From the NCBI GenBank assembly GCA_018136815.1, contig CM030934.1:497479-561478 (forward strand): a stretch of DNA of 64,000 nt, written 5' to 3'. This DNA is from Isochrysis galbana. Taxonomy: Eukaryota > Haptophyta > Isochrysidales > Isochrysidaceae. A program made the position numbers and the translations under genes. Shown piece by piece: positions 1-10,444 of the stretch. How positions within the stretch are numbered: the stretch's first letter is position 1; each line of letters starts with the position of its first letter. The notes beneath the pieces were generated by a model. It did not search any database and was not told where the DNA came from. It saw only the letters and a program-made list of their open reading frames with translations.

Positions 1-163
1 AGACCAATCGGTGGAAACACGGCAACCGAAAACCACCGGGGAGAAGCAGCCACCGCCCTGCGCCTTAGCGCCTCACTGAGGAGGAAGTAGAGAATATGAG
101 CTGGGGGCCGGTTTACCCCGCCCAACCCGACCCCCCCTTTACAACCTGAGCCCCTACGTAGAG
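1..163. other. Left-edge GC-rich sequence, no gene seen
   Basis: No coding signal is recognised. The last stretch (about 148-163, GAGCCCCTACGTAGAG) matches the start of the promoter-like module seen intact at 12.95 kb and 49.87 kb, so the window opens just upstream of a copy that is then split by the element at 171-1844. The preceding bases could be the 3' end of another LINE copy, by analogy with 12.74-12.95 kb, but this is inference. Confidence 0.4.
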
Positions 164-398
164 TGTAGAGTAAGGAGTTGAATAAGATAGCCAGATATCT
201 AGATATCTACCTATCTACCCGGCTTTTCAGCTATCTATATCTATCAAGATAGCGCTGGGGGGCTATTAGTATCTATCAAGATAGCAATAGTGAACGATCT
301 GGAACTATCTAGTCACTATTAGAGATAGTAGGCTAATAGTGCCCTAGACCCCTAGACCGCACAAAAACAGAGACGCGGTCTACGACTACGACGTACTA

Positions 399-520
399 CT
401 ACTCGCAATTCGCGCCCGCAAGCAATGCGTGCTCCAACGTCGAATCGGATTGTGCACTCTTAAGATCGTCATGCAGCTTGCCAGCCTTCGAGAAAGCGCG
501 CTCTACACCCTTGCTCTTTG
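399..520 (-). pseudogene. hAT transposase C-terminal dimerisation fragment
   Basis: The minus strand reads GVERAFSKAGKLHDDL followed by STLEHALLAGANCE and a stop. This is the pattern of the hAT C-terminal dimerisation region, in which a (V/S)ERxFSxAG motif is followed by a basic or acidic helix and a Leu-rich helix. The longer open frame upstream (to 905) looks unrelated to transposases. Its position and orientation fit the last part of a transposase transcribed leftwards within the 171-1844 element. No catalytic residues remain, so this is a relic. Confidence 0.6.
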
Positions 521-1099
521 CAGCCCCACGGGTGCACGTGGCCGGTGCTCCGGCTGCCGCAGCCGCAGCTGCGAGCATCGCGCCGGCAGCCATCACGTTA
601 GAAATGACGCGCGCCGATGTGATGAAATGCGCCGCCTGTCGCGCCTCAGATGGTGGTGCAAAGGCCCGGCGTGTGCCTTCCATACTGCCGCTCGCAAGCC
701 TGGCAGAGCCATGCTTGGCTAGGCGATGGTGTCGCATTCGCGAATCGACACTCGTTAGGCTTCGCTCTTCTCTTCGTCGTTCGGTATTTATCGTTATAAT
801 TCTCTCGTTCTCGTTCTCGGTCAAAAGCTTCGCTTGGATGCATGGGATCGTGGGTTGTGGAGCGCCCTCTCTCTTTCTCTCGAAAGAGAAGGGAAGTTTC
901 CCCACCTTTCTTCCTCCCAGGCGCCTCGCAAATAGGTTTAATTTGCTATCTCCCCTGCGGTTCTTTATCTGCTTCTGGGGGAATCAGGTTTAATTTGCGA
1001 CCTCTTCGCATCTCCCCCTTAGGCACATCGCACTCCTTTCGTCTTATTTGGTAGGTCTCTTGGAATCCTGCGTAGCAAGATTGCCCCTCGATTCCGTTA

Positions 1100-1300
1100 T
1101 GGTGCGATTCCCGTTCCAGACAAGATCGCCGACAGATCGCCCTTTGATCGTCGTCCGTTGTTGTCTGATCGGAGTGTTTGGGTTTGATTTCAGTCGAGTT
1201 ATGTGAGAAAGTCGTGGGGCGAGAGTCGGGGTGTTTTCCTGGGTGTCTCTGTCCGTCGTCCTGTCGCCAGTCGTCATCCGTCGTCGCTCTCGCTCTCGTC
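1100..1300. repeat. Dispersed ~190-bp repeat, inverted copy at 46.4 kb
   Basis: About 190 bp here reappear as the reverse complement at about 46400-46597, including the tract around GGCGATCTGTCGGCGATC and the block encoding GLISVELCEKVVGRE in one frame. Agreement is high by eye, with a few substitutions and small indels near the CTCGCTCTCGT-rich end. Because this copy sits inside the hAT-like element, the 46.4-kb copy is probably a fragment of the same family. Confidence 0.75.
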
Positions 1301-1844
1301 GCTCTCGCTCTCGTAACACTCGTACCCAACAAACTCGCCTCGCCTCGCCAGCCCCTGCCATCACAGCCCTCCTCTCACTCGCCCTCGCCTCTCGCCGCTC
1401 GTTCCATGTCGTTCTCGCCGCCGTCCTCGCCCTCGCTCAAGCCCGCCTGCCCGCCTTCCTCTGCTGACGGGCTTCAGCCCGTCATCGTCTCCGAAGCCGT
1501 CTCCTCAGCCGCGCCTGCCGCCGGCTTGCCACCTTCCTCATTGCCCTCAGGCCCTAAGGGCCATCACAATTCGTCAGATGGGCGAGGCCGAAGAAGCGCT
1601 GCATGCGCATGCGCTCCTCGGCCCGACAACAACGTCTGTACAAGTACAAGCCACTACTTATACTTGTAAACAAAGGAGAGTCCACCTAGATATCTAGATA
1701 TCTTAGATATCGTAGATATTAGGCAGCTGGAGAGACTATTGGCTATTGGTATCTATCAAGATAGCCGCAGAGCACTATCTGTATCTATCAAGATAGGTTC
1801 GGCGACCTCTAGATAGTTCAAAACCAAACCTATTCAACTCCTTA

Positions 1845-1975
1845 ACGTAGAGCACAAGGGGAGTTGCCGCAAGGCGGGTAGTAAGGGAGGGGGGAGGGAA
1901 AGGGCGTGGCTACAATAGCGAAACCTAGTACCTAGTGCCACGCGCGAGGCGAGAATATAGAATATTAAAAGGTTT
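1845..1975 (+). promoter_or_regulatory. Promoter-like repeat module, copy 1 (split)
   Basis: This is the right part of a module also found at 12952-13075 and 49868-50015. In order it holds a GTAGAGCACAAGGGGAGTTG block, a Gly/Pur-rich tract, a GC-box-like GGGCGTGGCTAC (1902-1913), a GCGCGAGGCGAGAA block and a TATA-like AATATTAAAAGG (1961-1972) followed by a T run. The fixed order of a GC box about 50-60 bp before an AT-rich box resembles a polymerase II core promoter. The left few bases of the copy lie at about 148-163 across the inserted element. No recognisable element ORF follows this copy. Confidence 0.55.
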
Positions 1976-2390
1976 TTTTCTACCGCTTTACTTTGGTGTA
2001 TTTCCTCAGTCCTGACTTTTTCATTTTTACACCCTTAGAAGTTAAAATAGTGTTTGACCGCCCTATGCTGTGCGGTCTCTGTGTTTGTGTCTCTGTGTCT
2101 CTGTCTCTGTATTTTGTCCAACCTTGTTTTGGGTGTAGAGACTCAGAGCAAACGCGCATAGGCGCGCGCGAGAGGGAGACAAGCCCCTTTTGGCGGGGGT
2201 ACCATGTTCAGCCCCAAGCCTTTGGGGTCCAGTAATAGACAGATAGCAGCATTGTCTAGATCAGAGGTAAAACGTACTCCAACGAGACGCGCCGCCAGAA
2301 TAAAGGACGACGTTGCCACTCTTGGCCTAGATCTTACACATCTACAATAAAACCCTTGGGTTCTGTTTTCTGTGGTCCAAACAAAGAGGA
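1976..2390. repeat. Non-coding; short dispersed repeat at 2028-2066
   Basis: No gene is recognised. The stretch 2028-2066 (CCCTTAGAAGTTAAAA ... TGACCGCCCTA) matches the reverse complement of 33813-33858 with small indels. It is followed by a GTCTCTGT microsatellite at about 2075-2120. Confidence 0.5.
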
Positions 2391-2790
2391 AGAGGAGAGA
2401 GAGAGAAAGGGAGGGAAGCTGTGCAGGGGGGAGAGAGAGAAGAAAGAAGAGAGAGCGACGTAGAGAAGGCGGGAAGAGAGGAGGTGTGGTGAGAGAAAGG
2501 AAAGAAGAGGAGATGAGAGGGGGAATGTGAGATTCTTCAAGGCCCCCTTAGATATGGCCTCGGCACACAAGTACTCGAGTAAGAGTACTTGTAAAATGCC
2601 TCCATTCATTCCCTCGTCTCGCCGATCTTGCTCCAAATGAGATTGAGATAAAGAAGGAAGAGAAGAAGAGAGAGAGAGAAGTGGAGAGAGAAGTGGAGAG
2701 AGAGACGAGAGAGAGAGAGAGAGAGCGACGAGAGAGAGGGCAGTGGGGTGGGGGGGACGAGGGAGGGGAGGCGGAGGGGAAGCAAGAGGG
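2391..2790. repeat. GA-rich low-complexity tract upstream of NUP210
   Basis: Long runs of GAGA and GGAAGAG on the plus strand, with only low-complexity open frames. It ends about 75 bp before the NUP210 start and probably covers the 5' untranslated or promoter region. The GA tracts upstream of the E2 gene (20.7-21.06 kb), the sulfatase gene and the SET gene are similar, so GA/CT-rich leaders look like a local habit. Confidence 0.6.
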
Positions 2791-2864
2791 GGCCAAGGGC
2801 TTGGCGGGGCGTTGGCGAGGGGACACGCGGACTGCGCGCGGGAGGAGGTCAAGGAGGGCCCCCA

Positions 2865-5800
2865 ATGGATCCCATCCGGCGCCGTGCCTCTCCCTGGGCG
2901 CGCCCCTTGCTCTGGGCAGCGCTGGCGTTGGCGTGCTCCGCTTCTCTCTCTCCTCGCATCTCTGCTAGAAACCTTCTCCTCACTCCGAACACCGTCTTCA
3001 CACTCTCGGCCACACCGGGATGCTTCAAGTGGGTGGCTTCGCAGCGGACCATCGTCGAAATCCTCACTCTCGAGGGTTCGGACCGATGTCCTCAAGGCTC
3101 TGCAAGCTCAGCCACGCTCATCACACGCTCTCCCGTCGGGCCTTACTACTCGGCCACCACCATGGTACTCGCCACGCCCGTGGAGCCTGACGGGACTGAC
3201 GCACCGATCGATCGGAGTGTGCCGGACGGGCTCGCGTGCGAGATCAACGTCGCGCGGGTCGCCTCGTTGTCCATCTCGACGACGACGCGCGAGATGGTTG
3301 CACAGGACGAAGAGATTCAGTGGCTCGAAGTCGAGGCGCAGGACCAAGAAGGCAACACTTTCTCTGAGCCTGCATTGCGCTCGCTCGCCTTCCGATGGAC
3401 GTGGGAGGGTCCCGCAGACCTCAACTTTGTGGAGCTCGAGTACACTCGGCAGATACTCGATGAGCACCTCGCCTCGCTCTCCAATGAGCGCGCCCGTGCC
3501 TTTTATCGTGTGGCAGTGCATGCCACGACCGAGAATCCGCGGGTCTTGGTGAGTCGCACAACATGCACGCGACGCCTTTGATTCCATTCGCACATGCCGC
3601 CCTCTTCCTCAGCCACCATAACCACCGCAAGTCTGCGTCGCCCGTCTTCACCCCCCGCTGCTACTCTCGATCGGCGGGGCGGTTCCTTTTGTGCGAACGC
3701 AAGAGTGATTGGGGCTGTGGTGGCCATGCGCGGCTGCGCCGAGCGAGGCAGTGTCTCACTGCTGCCCGCAACTACTCAGCCGACCGCCACATGATCCGGC
3801 CTTGCTTGACGCCTGGATCCCTATGCGCGAAGGCGGGAAGCACCAGCATCGCGCTGGGGCGCCAGCTCTGAAGCATCTTCCGCAAGTGTCATTCCCAGCC
3901 GGCACCCTGCGGCAACTTCCATCGATTCTTGATGCCTTGGCTGGTTTCCTGACCCCCCTCCCCTCCCGCCCACCCCATCACCTACCCACGAGCCCACATC
4001 CTACCCCCGCGCGTGCTGGCAGGCCACCGCCTCGCTGCTCAATCGCTCCGCTTCAGTCGCCCCGTCTGTTTTTTCCACAGTTGCAATCCGTGTTCGGCCC
4101 GCCCCCATCATGCTGTGGCCTGGCCGTCGCGTTGCGCTCCCACCTGGGTCGCACCTCCAGTACATTCTATGCAAGCACGCTGACCACACGTGCTGGCTCT
4201 CGAAAGACCTGGACGCCGCTACCACACGCGCGGCTGGAGGCATGAGCACTGCCTCGACCAGTTGGTCTCTCATCGGCTCTGCAGCAGTGGGTAGCGTATC
4301 GCCTGCAGGTGTCTTCTCGGCTGTGACGATCGGCGATGCAGACCTGTCGATGCGTCATTTGGCAGTTCGGCTCTACGCGGCAAAGGCGCCAGTGGTGGTC
4401 GCTCACCCGCGAGCACTGTTGCTGCGCGCAGATGCACCACACCTCGCAGCTGAGGCAAGCGAGGTGATTCAGCGCGACCCGCCTCGGTGCCTGCGCCAAG
4501 TGCCGCCTCACCACGCTGCCGCCTCACCTACGGCAGCCGCGGCGGCCGCTACTGGCAACTACTATCGCTATGCCGTTGGCGATGAAGACAGGCGCGAAAT
4601 CACGTACATGGTCGTCGGCGAAGCGCGCCATGCCTCACTGCACATCCTGGCCAGAGACCCAGCCTCGGAGTCCGATGCCATGCTGCTGAACGGCTCCGCA
4701 CCACTGCCCCTACTGCCGCCGCCAGCCGAAATCACGGCGCCGCATCTCCAACCGCGAATGACAGTAACCCGCGTTGAAGATGAAGCGAGCCAGGACGCTG
4801 CGCTGCCTCTGAAAGTCGCCGCCACGGCGCCCCCCCTCAGGGTGGGGCGAGCGTGCAGCGGTGCATTCGATGAGTGCCGCGTTGGTGGCGCTCCTCCTAG
4901 CGCTCCTCCCATTGCCACGTGCGTGTGTCGAGAGGTGCTCGCGCTAAGTGTGGGCGACGTGTCGCTCGACGCGTCGATAGACGGGTCTCCCGACCGCCTC
5001 TGGCCTCACCTGACCACGTCGCTGCCAATCCGCATCATTGCGCCACTGAGTGTTCGCAAGCCAACCCACACCGTGCCGTGGGTATGCGCCGCTCTCTCTG
5101 CCGTCAGCTCGCCAACTATGCCACTGCTCATCGGAGGGTCCGGATGTGTTCGGTGGAGCGTTGAGCAAGTCCCAGGCGCGAGTGCGTACACAGCTAAGCT
5201 CGCTACACTCGCAGCGGGGGGATCCCCACCTCTTCGCCTCGCGGGCGCCGGCACGTATGATCTTCGCGCCACGGACGCTTACGCGCCACAGACGAGCGCA
5301 GTGTCCCGGCTTATCGTCGCGCGTGTCGCTTCTCTCGTGGCGCTTGACCGATCGGTCCTCTCTGATTCCAACGTGCGAGCCGCCATCACTGCGGGCTCCG
5401 CTGGCGCCTCGGAGCCGGCTGAGCTCGAAGCCGAGGTGGGCACCGAGATCGAGGTGGCAGTCCTCTTCCGCGGCGATGATGGGCAGCCTCTCGCGTTCGA
5501 CTCTTGCGAGGGCCTCTCGGTCGAGTGGCATCTCACGCGCGCGCCAGCCGAGCCGCTGGGCGCAGGCACGCCCCCGAGGTTTCACTCGGCGGAAGGCGGT
5601 GCCACGAAGGGGCTTGCACACTGCCAAGCTGTGTGCACGGTCGCCGAAGCTACTGACACCATGACGACAGGTGCCTCGCCCGCGCGCTACTCGTGCGCCG
5701 TTGTTCGCCTCAGTGCTAGATCAGTGGGGCCCGCATTGCTGAGGCTTAATGCGGCCGCACAGTGTGGCGGAGCATCGCTGCTGTATGAGACGCCTCTGTA

Positions 5801-8057
5801 CGCCTTTACGCGCCCTTCCCAAACGCTTGTCAACATGTGCGCCGACTCGGCCGACGCTGTGGGGACGCATCCTGAAGTGGCGGCCCTCAAATGGCTTCCG
5901 TCCACTTTTGTCGCCGCCGTGCTTGCCTCGGACGAGGCGCAGCGGCCCAAGATCGAGTTTGACGCTGCCGCTGGCCTTCTGCATGTTAGCATGCGCCCAT
6001 TCTTGGTTGGCACACCGTCTATAGATCCCCGACATGACCTTAGCCTGGAGTTGCGGTGTGTCCGGCCACACACGCAGCGCCTGCGGATCTACCTTGCAGA
6101 CTTCGATTTCACGGTGCCGGTGATGTGCTCCGAGCCCCTCGAACTGAGCAGCCGAGCATGTGCACACGACGAGCTGCGTGGCAAGGAGGCTGCGGGTAGA
6201 TGCCCTGTCCACGTGGACTACGGCGCCTCGACCACGTTTGGGGCATTGGGACTTTGGCAAGGCGCACCTCTCGCCGTCGAGGCGTCCGGTGTGTCAACCG
6301 GCCTACCGCCGATAGACGCTCCCTCGCCCTTGGTCAATCTCACGGCCGGCCCTAACCCTTCTTGTGACGCGGCGGCGGGCGTGCATGCCCCGTCGGCTTG
6401 TGCGGCACCGTGGCAGGTGTCGATGGGCGGCGCGAGGCTCGGCGAAGCGCGTGTGCTAGTACGCGTGCCGGGCCACGCTTCTTGCGCACCGCTCGCCGTC
6501 CGTGTGCGCGTACGGCATGCAGGCTTTCGAGTAGTCTGTCCATCAGACCAGCTCGCTCTTGGCGCCTCCATGCGCTGCCACGCTTTGCCTCCATTTGCCA
6601 GCAAGGATGGAGTTGCGAACAATCCACGGCGCACCTCAACCGTCCTGGGTGGCGGCTCGCGGTTCCGATGGCGTGTCGAATCCGTCTCTTCGGGAGGTGG
6701 CTTTGACGATAGAGCCGCCACCATGCACCCAGACGCTATTATGGTTGAGACCGAGCCGCGCGCGACCGCCGACAAGGCTTCCGTCTACGCAACCGGAGAG
6801 CTAGGCGGGTCCACGCCCTTCTCATCGATCATTGTGACGGCAGTGAATGTGGGTGTCGCGGCCCTGCATTTGCAGACGCAGACGGGGTCGGACTCCTTCA
6901 CAGAGTCGCTACGCGTGACCGTGCGTGCGACTGCGGAGTGGGTGACGCCTCCCGAGTTGAGGCCCGCCCTCGCTCCCGCTGCTGTGGTGCCGCGCGGCGT
7001 CAAGGTGCAGCTCGCGGCGCCCCTTGAGTCGGACGCGGAGGAAAGAAAGTGGGAGCTGTGCATGGGCGAGCCCGAGGCGCCGCCAATCAACTCGGTCGCA
7101 GCATCTACGGGTAGCAAGGAGGTGTCCTCAACGAGAGCGAGTGTGACTGGCGGTGTGCTCTACGCGGGGGACGTGTCTCGCGCCATCTGTGTGCGCGCCG
7201 CCTCGAACACTGCACAAACGGGTGGGGCGACTCTTGAGGCGCGGATGTTGATTGAAGTCGTTAATGTGGCTCAGGTTCGACTGGTGAGGCCGCTGCCGTC
7301 AGCAGCCTCCGTCGGCCTCCGCATGCTTGAAGTGCACTCGGACTCTGTTGGTGCGGCTGTGTCCGTGGGCGCCTCGCTCAGCATTCCTACACTCTCTTCT
7401 GAGCCCGCTACCCTCGTTTGCGGTGCCGCCTACGACGGACTCGGCAGACGAATTCTGCCGTCCGTACTGAGCGCTAGCTGGCTGCGTCTAGATGTATGGC
7501 CTCCTGCAGCAGCTGAGTTGTCGCCCGCGTACGTTGCCGGATGGACCAATGGCAGCTGCTTCGCAGTGCGTGCAGGGGCCAGCATCCTATCGTTGGCTGG
7601 CAGCGTGGACGCTGTCGATATTGGCACCGAGCATCCCATTCTTCTCGTTTCGAGCCCCAAGATCGCGCTTCCTGCTGCGGACACGTTCGTCAGCCTGGTC
7701 GCAAATGCGCCGCGCTCCTCGTCCACTGACGCCCCCGCCCACACCTTTACCGGTGATTACGTGCGGAACGCGAGTGCCCCCTCCTGCTCTGAGCCGGTCA
7801 ACGTGCCTATCCACACGGGCAACTCAGCCATCTCTTCTTTGCCTCATCCTGTCATCGCAATCGTCCTTCTCTTCCTGCCGCTGGTCAGCTTTGAAGTCTA
7901 CCGGAGGATCCAGCAACGCACGCGCCAAGCGGAGGAAGCATCCCGCGTAAATCCACGTCGGGATCACCCCAATGTGCGATCGCGTGCCTCGGAAGGAGGG
8001 CCCCAGTCACCAAGGCACAACACAGACGGAGCTCCTCGACGAGAAGCACACCATTGA
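2865..8057 (+). CDS. NUP210: Nuclear pore membrane glycoprotein gp210 (NUP210)
   Basis: Structural component of the nuclear pore membrane ring, with a large lumenal part and one C-terminal membrane anchor. Exon 1 (2865-3548) begins with a signal peptide and encodes TPNTVFTLSATPGCFKWVAS and STTTREMVAQDEEIQWLEVE, characteristic of the gp210 N-terminus, ending GTGAGT at 3549. The large exon starts after a pyrimidine tract and CAG at 4080 and is open to 8057; its start (RPAPIMLWPGRRVALPPGSH) matches the next gp210 beta-domain. Many Ig/BID_2-like segments follow, then a membrane helix near VIAIVLLFLPLVSFEVY and a short basic tail. The exon-1 end is phase 0 but the 4081 exon needs one preceding base, so at least one small exon in 3549-4080 is unresolved. 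Total is about 1,550-1,600 residues, shorter than the vertebrate protein (about 1,890). Confidence 0.85.
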
Positions 8058-8424
8058 GGCGGTCCTCGAATTCCCACTACTTAAGAACGATCTAGAGTGG
8101 ATGTGCTATCTACTATGCTTTGGGCCACCGAGTTGCTACTGTGCTTGGCAGTGCATCTTTAGTGGCGCGCGTGCAAGCTTGAGCATGTGAGGAGAGTAAG
8201 ATTGTTTATTGGCGGTGGGACACATCGCCAATGCACACCGCTCGTACGATCTACTGTGTACTCACTGTGGCATCAGGGGGGGGGGGGGGGCACCGAGAGC
8301 GGCGGGCGGTCCTGCCGGTAAGCCGAGAGTTCTCTCCTCGGCGGAGTCGTCTCTCTCATATCTGCGGGCTTTTAGAACCTATTGTTATAGTTTCAGCGAT
8401 GGACTAACTTTATAGTTGGTCGCC
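8058..8424. other. Intergenic, with a 14-15 base G run
   Basis: No gene seen. A G homopolymer lies at about 8277-8290. The end (TATAGTTGGTCGCCATGG) resembles the start of the element at 50.05 kb (TGCTTGGTCGCCATGG), which suggests a shared 5' leader for the LINE ORF1-like frame that follows. Confidence 0.5.
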
Positions 8425-9816
8425 ATGGAGCGCGCCGCCGCTCCCCACCTCTCCTTCGGGTCCCCCGCCGCGGGCGCCCCCCCAGCACCCATGGAGCTGT
8501 CGCTGGCGAAGCGACCGCGTCCGCCCGCAGAGGCCGAGCAGGTGAGCGCGATCCCGATCGCGCCGCACGGCCCGTGGCCCCGGCCACACAAGTCACAGCA
8601 GCCATGCTGGCCCACCTCATGGTGGGCCACAAGCTGTAGAGGACAAAGGACCAGCACCACCCAGGACGAACCACCGGACCACCAGGCATGCCTTATGGCA
8701 GAGGCCTCTCCCACCCTGGGGACGGCCGCGCTGCCTCGGCAGCGCGACCCGAGACCGGGTGGCCCTTATGGGCACAAACTCAATATCTGCATCATTACGC
8801 ACAACCACACAGACCCACCAACACTACAACATAAGGCCACACAGAAGGAGAAATGCTGGGTTGTGTCATGGGACACACACCACACTCCTCTGCCAACTGC
8901 CCGCTTGGACCCGCCCTCAGTCTCACCACACCCGACCGCCCCTGCCATGCAGGAGCCACCCTCGGATGAAGAACAAGGTTACACGGAGTCAGACGCAACG
9001 TACGAGCTGTCCTTCCACCAGGAGGGAGACTATACCTTCATGGACGCCACGGTCTATGCCGCGATTGTAGAGCTCCTCTTGGAGCTCGAGGGAGTCGACC
9101 CGGAGCCGGACTTCTGGGCCCGGTCTATCCGCGGACCATGGCATATCGCCGTGAACGAGGACTGCGCTCAACAATTCAAAGAACGCTATGGCGACATCAC
9201 CACCCTCCGCATCGCTCAAACCGACCTTTCGGTCCGCGTGAAAGTTGAATCCATAGACGAGAGAATCAACAAGAAAGGCTCTTCCTCTCGCAAGGCTCTC
9301 TACAACGCCCTCCAAGACGTCGCGGCGCACCTGGTCGTCGAGGCAGACGGCCTGGCGCAAGCGGCCCAAATCAATCTGAGCGCACTTATCTTTGCGATCG
9401 AAAAGGTTGGGCTGACCTTCCTGAAAGGAAACCGGGAGCGAATGAAGCTCGAAGGCGGAGCAGGCACCTTTGTGTCCAAGGCAGCCTACGCGACCCGTTG
9501 GCATCTCTATGTTTCGGCGGGCCAAGGCTCCTTTCTAGACGGAAACTTTCCTCGCAAGCTACTACTACAGATCGACGGCAAGACCGTCCCGGTAAACTAC
9601 GCCATTCGGGCGTGCAAGGAAATTAAGATGCCAGAATCTATTCAATCTCCCCACAAGCTCATGGTCCACGGCAGCCTACGCGGTTGCAAAGGGTGGCGGC
9701 CAGAAGTGGTTAAGGGCCTCTTGAGCTCGATTCGCGTATGCGAGTGTGAACAAGAAGCCCAGCTAAAGTGCTTGTTTTCTTTTTGGGTAGCCACACTATT
9801 ATTATTACAAAGCTAA
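8425..9816 (+). CDS. LINE ORF1-like protein (putative)
   Basis: Open frame of 463 residues. The ATG at 8425 sits in a GTTGGTCGCCATGG context shared with other element copies. The first ~170 residues are Pro-rich and low complexity. The rest (from about residue 175) is well-behaved sequence with an acidic stretch (PPSDEEQGYTESDATYE) and a helical region (RKALYNALQDVAAHLVVEAD). I do not recognise a named domain. The assignment as an ORF1-type retroelement protein rests on position, directly upstream on the same strand of the reverse transcriptase remnant, and on related starts (MERA-P-rich) at 13127 and 50067 behind the promoter-like module. A host gene is the alternative. Confidence 0.5.
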   Translation: MERAAAPHLSFGSPAAGAPPAPMELSLAKRPRPPAEAEQVSAIPIAPHGPWPRPHKSQQPCWPTSWWATSCRGQRTSTTQDEPPDHQACLMAEASPTLGTAALPRQRDPRPGGPYGHKLNICIITHNHTDPPTLQHKATQKEKCWVVSWDTHHTPLPTARLDPPSVSPHPTAPAMQEPPSDEEQGYTESDATYELSFHQEGDYTFMDATVYAAIVELLLELEGVDPEPDFWARSIRGPWHIAVNEDCAQQFKERYGDITTLRIAQTDLSVRVKVESIDERINKKGSSSRKALYNALQDVAAHLVVEADGLAQAAQINLSALIFAIEKVGLTFLKGNRERMKLEGGAGTFVSKAAYATRWHLYVSAGQGSFLDGNFPRKLLLQIDGKTVPVNYAIRACKEIKMPESIQSPHKLMVHGSLRGCKGWRPEVVKGLLSSIRVCECEQEAQLKCLFSFWVATLLLLQS

Positions 9817-9855
9817 TTACGCTTCCCCACTCTCAACACACGCGGTAACCCCTAG

Positions 9856-10428
9856 CTACGCGGGCTGAGTTTTCATCTTCTTCGTCTTTTTCTCACATCC
9901 CTCTTCCTCAATGTCGTTCTGCTGGCAGGCGACGATGTCGCTTGGCTGATCTTGGGTGGCGAGGTCCGTGGCGCGTGCGAGGACGGCCTTCTTGTTCTCC
10001 ATGTAGAGTTTGCCAGCTGCTCGGTGCACTTGCACCATGGGATCCGTTTCAGCGTACGCGACCGCCATGATGTATTCCATGCAGAGGTACGCGACGGCGG
10101 CCTCGTCTCCAATGTACTTGGTCTTGGGGATCCTGTCGTAGTCGTACTCGTCGGAGTAGTCGCCGACGAGCATGAGGGTTGCCTTGCACCAACGGCCCAT
10201 GTATGGCTTGATGAGTGCCCACATCGACGGGTAGCGTTCCTTGGCCAGATCCACTCGGAAGTCTCCACATCCACGGCCCATGCCAGAGGCTGTGACGAGC
10301 AGCATCGCCAGGATGGCGCCGCTCATGCCCTCGTCCATGTGTTCGCAGAACCTGAAGGCTGGGGCGCGGATCTCCTCGTAGGTGCGGTGACCGAGTCGCT
10401 TGGCGATGAAGACAAAGTACTGGCCCAT
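9856..10428 (-). CDS. MGQYY/GDYxDE-family protein of unknown function
   Basis: Single-exon frame of 190 residues on the strand opposite to the surrounding LINE. It starts MGQYFVFIAKRLGHRTYEEI, then has a Gly-rich central part (SGMGRGCGDF), GRWCKATLMLVGDYSDEYDYD and a Lys-rich tail. This order (MGQYY start, GRW, GDYxDE) matches a family I know from protists, bacteria and phages that has no assigned function. The start at 10428 is chosen because the family begins exactly at MGQY. The longer upstream extension overlaps reverse transcriptase sequence and is not credible. The reading frame is intact, unlike the LINE around it. Confidence 0.6.
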   Translation of the reverse strand: MGQYFVFIAKRLGHRTYEEIRAPAFRFCEHMDEGMSGAILAMLLVTASGMGRGCGDFRVDLAKERYPSMWALIKPYMGRWCKATLMLVGDYSDEYDYDRIPKTKYIGDEAAVAYLCMEYIMAVAYAETDPMVQVHRAAGKLYMENKKAVLARATDLATQDQPSDIVACQQNDIEEEGCEKKTKKMKTQPA

Positions 10429-10444
10429 GGTGAAGAGGAGAGTG

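Larger units (their letters stand above)
171..1844 (-). mobile_element. hAT-like terminal-inverted-repeat element, degenerate
   Basis: A perfect 14-bp inverted repeat bounds this block: TAAGGAGTTGAATA at 171-184 and its reverse complement at 1831-1844. The flanks are GTGTAGAG (163-170) and ACGTAGAG (1845-1852). They match at 6 of 8 positions, and an exact ACGTAGAG also lies at 156-163. hAT elements make 8-bp target duplications and have termini of the TA(A/G)NG type, so size and sequence fit. Near the left end the minus strand still encodes a hAT C-terminal dimerisation-like peptide (399-520). Subterminal copies of TATCTATCAAGATAG occur at about 232-284 and 1750-1796. No intact transposase is present. 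The surrounding promoter-like module resumes at 1845, so the element inserted into that repeat. Confidence 0.7.

Noticed and set aside
171-300. Telomeric or riboswitch-like structure from the TATCTATCAAGATAG repeats
   Set aside because: The repeats are few, irregular and placed near transposon ends; no telomere unit is present.
2334-3095. 253-residue minus-strand frame over the NUP210 start
   Set aside because: Ser/Leu-rich product of the GA tract; its non-repetitive part is the antisense of NUP210 exon 1.
8416-9816. Start of the ORF1-like frame at 8416 (TTG) instead of 8425 (ATG)
   Set aside because: The ATG at 8425 lies in a GTCGCCATGG context conserved in another element copy; no reason to assume a non-ATG start.
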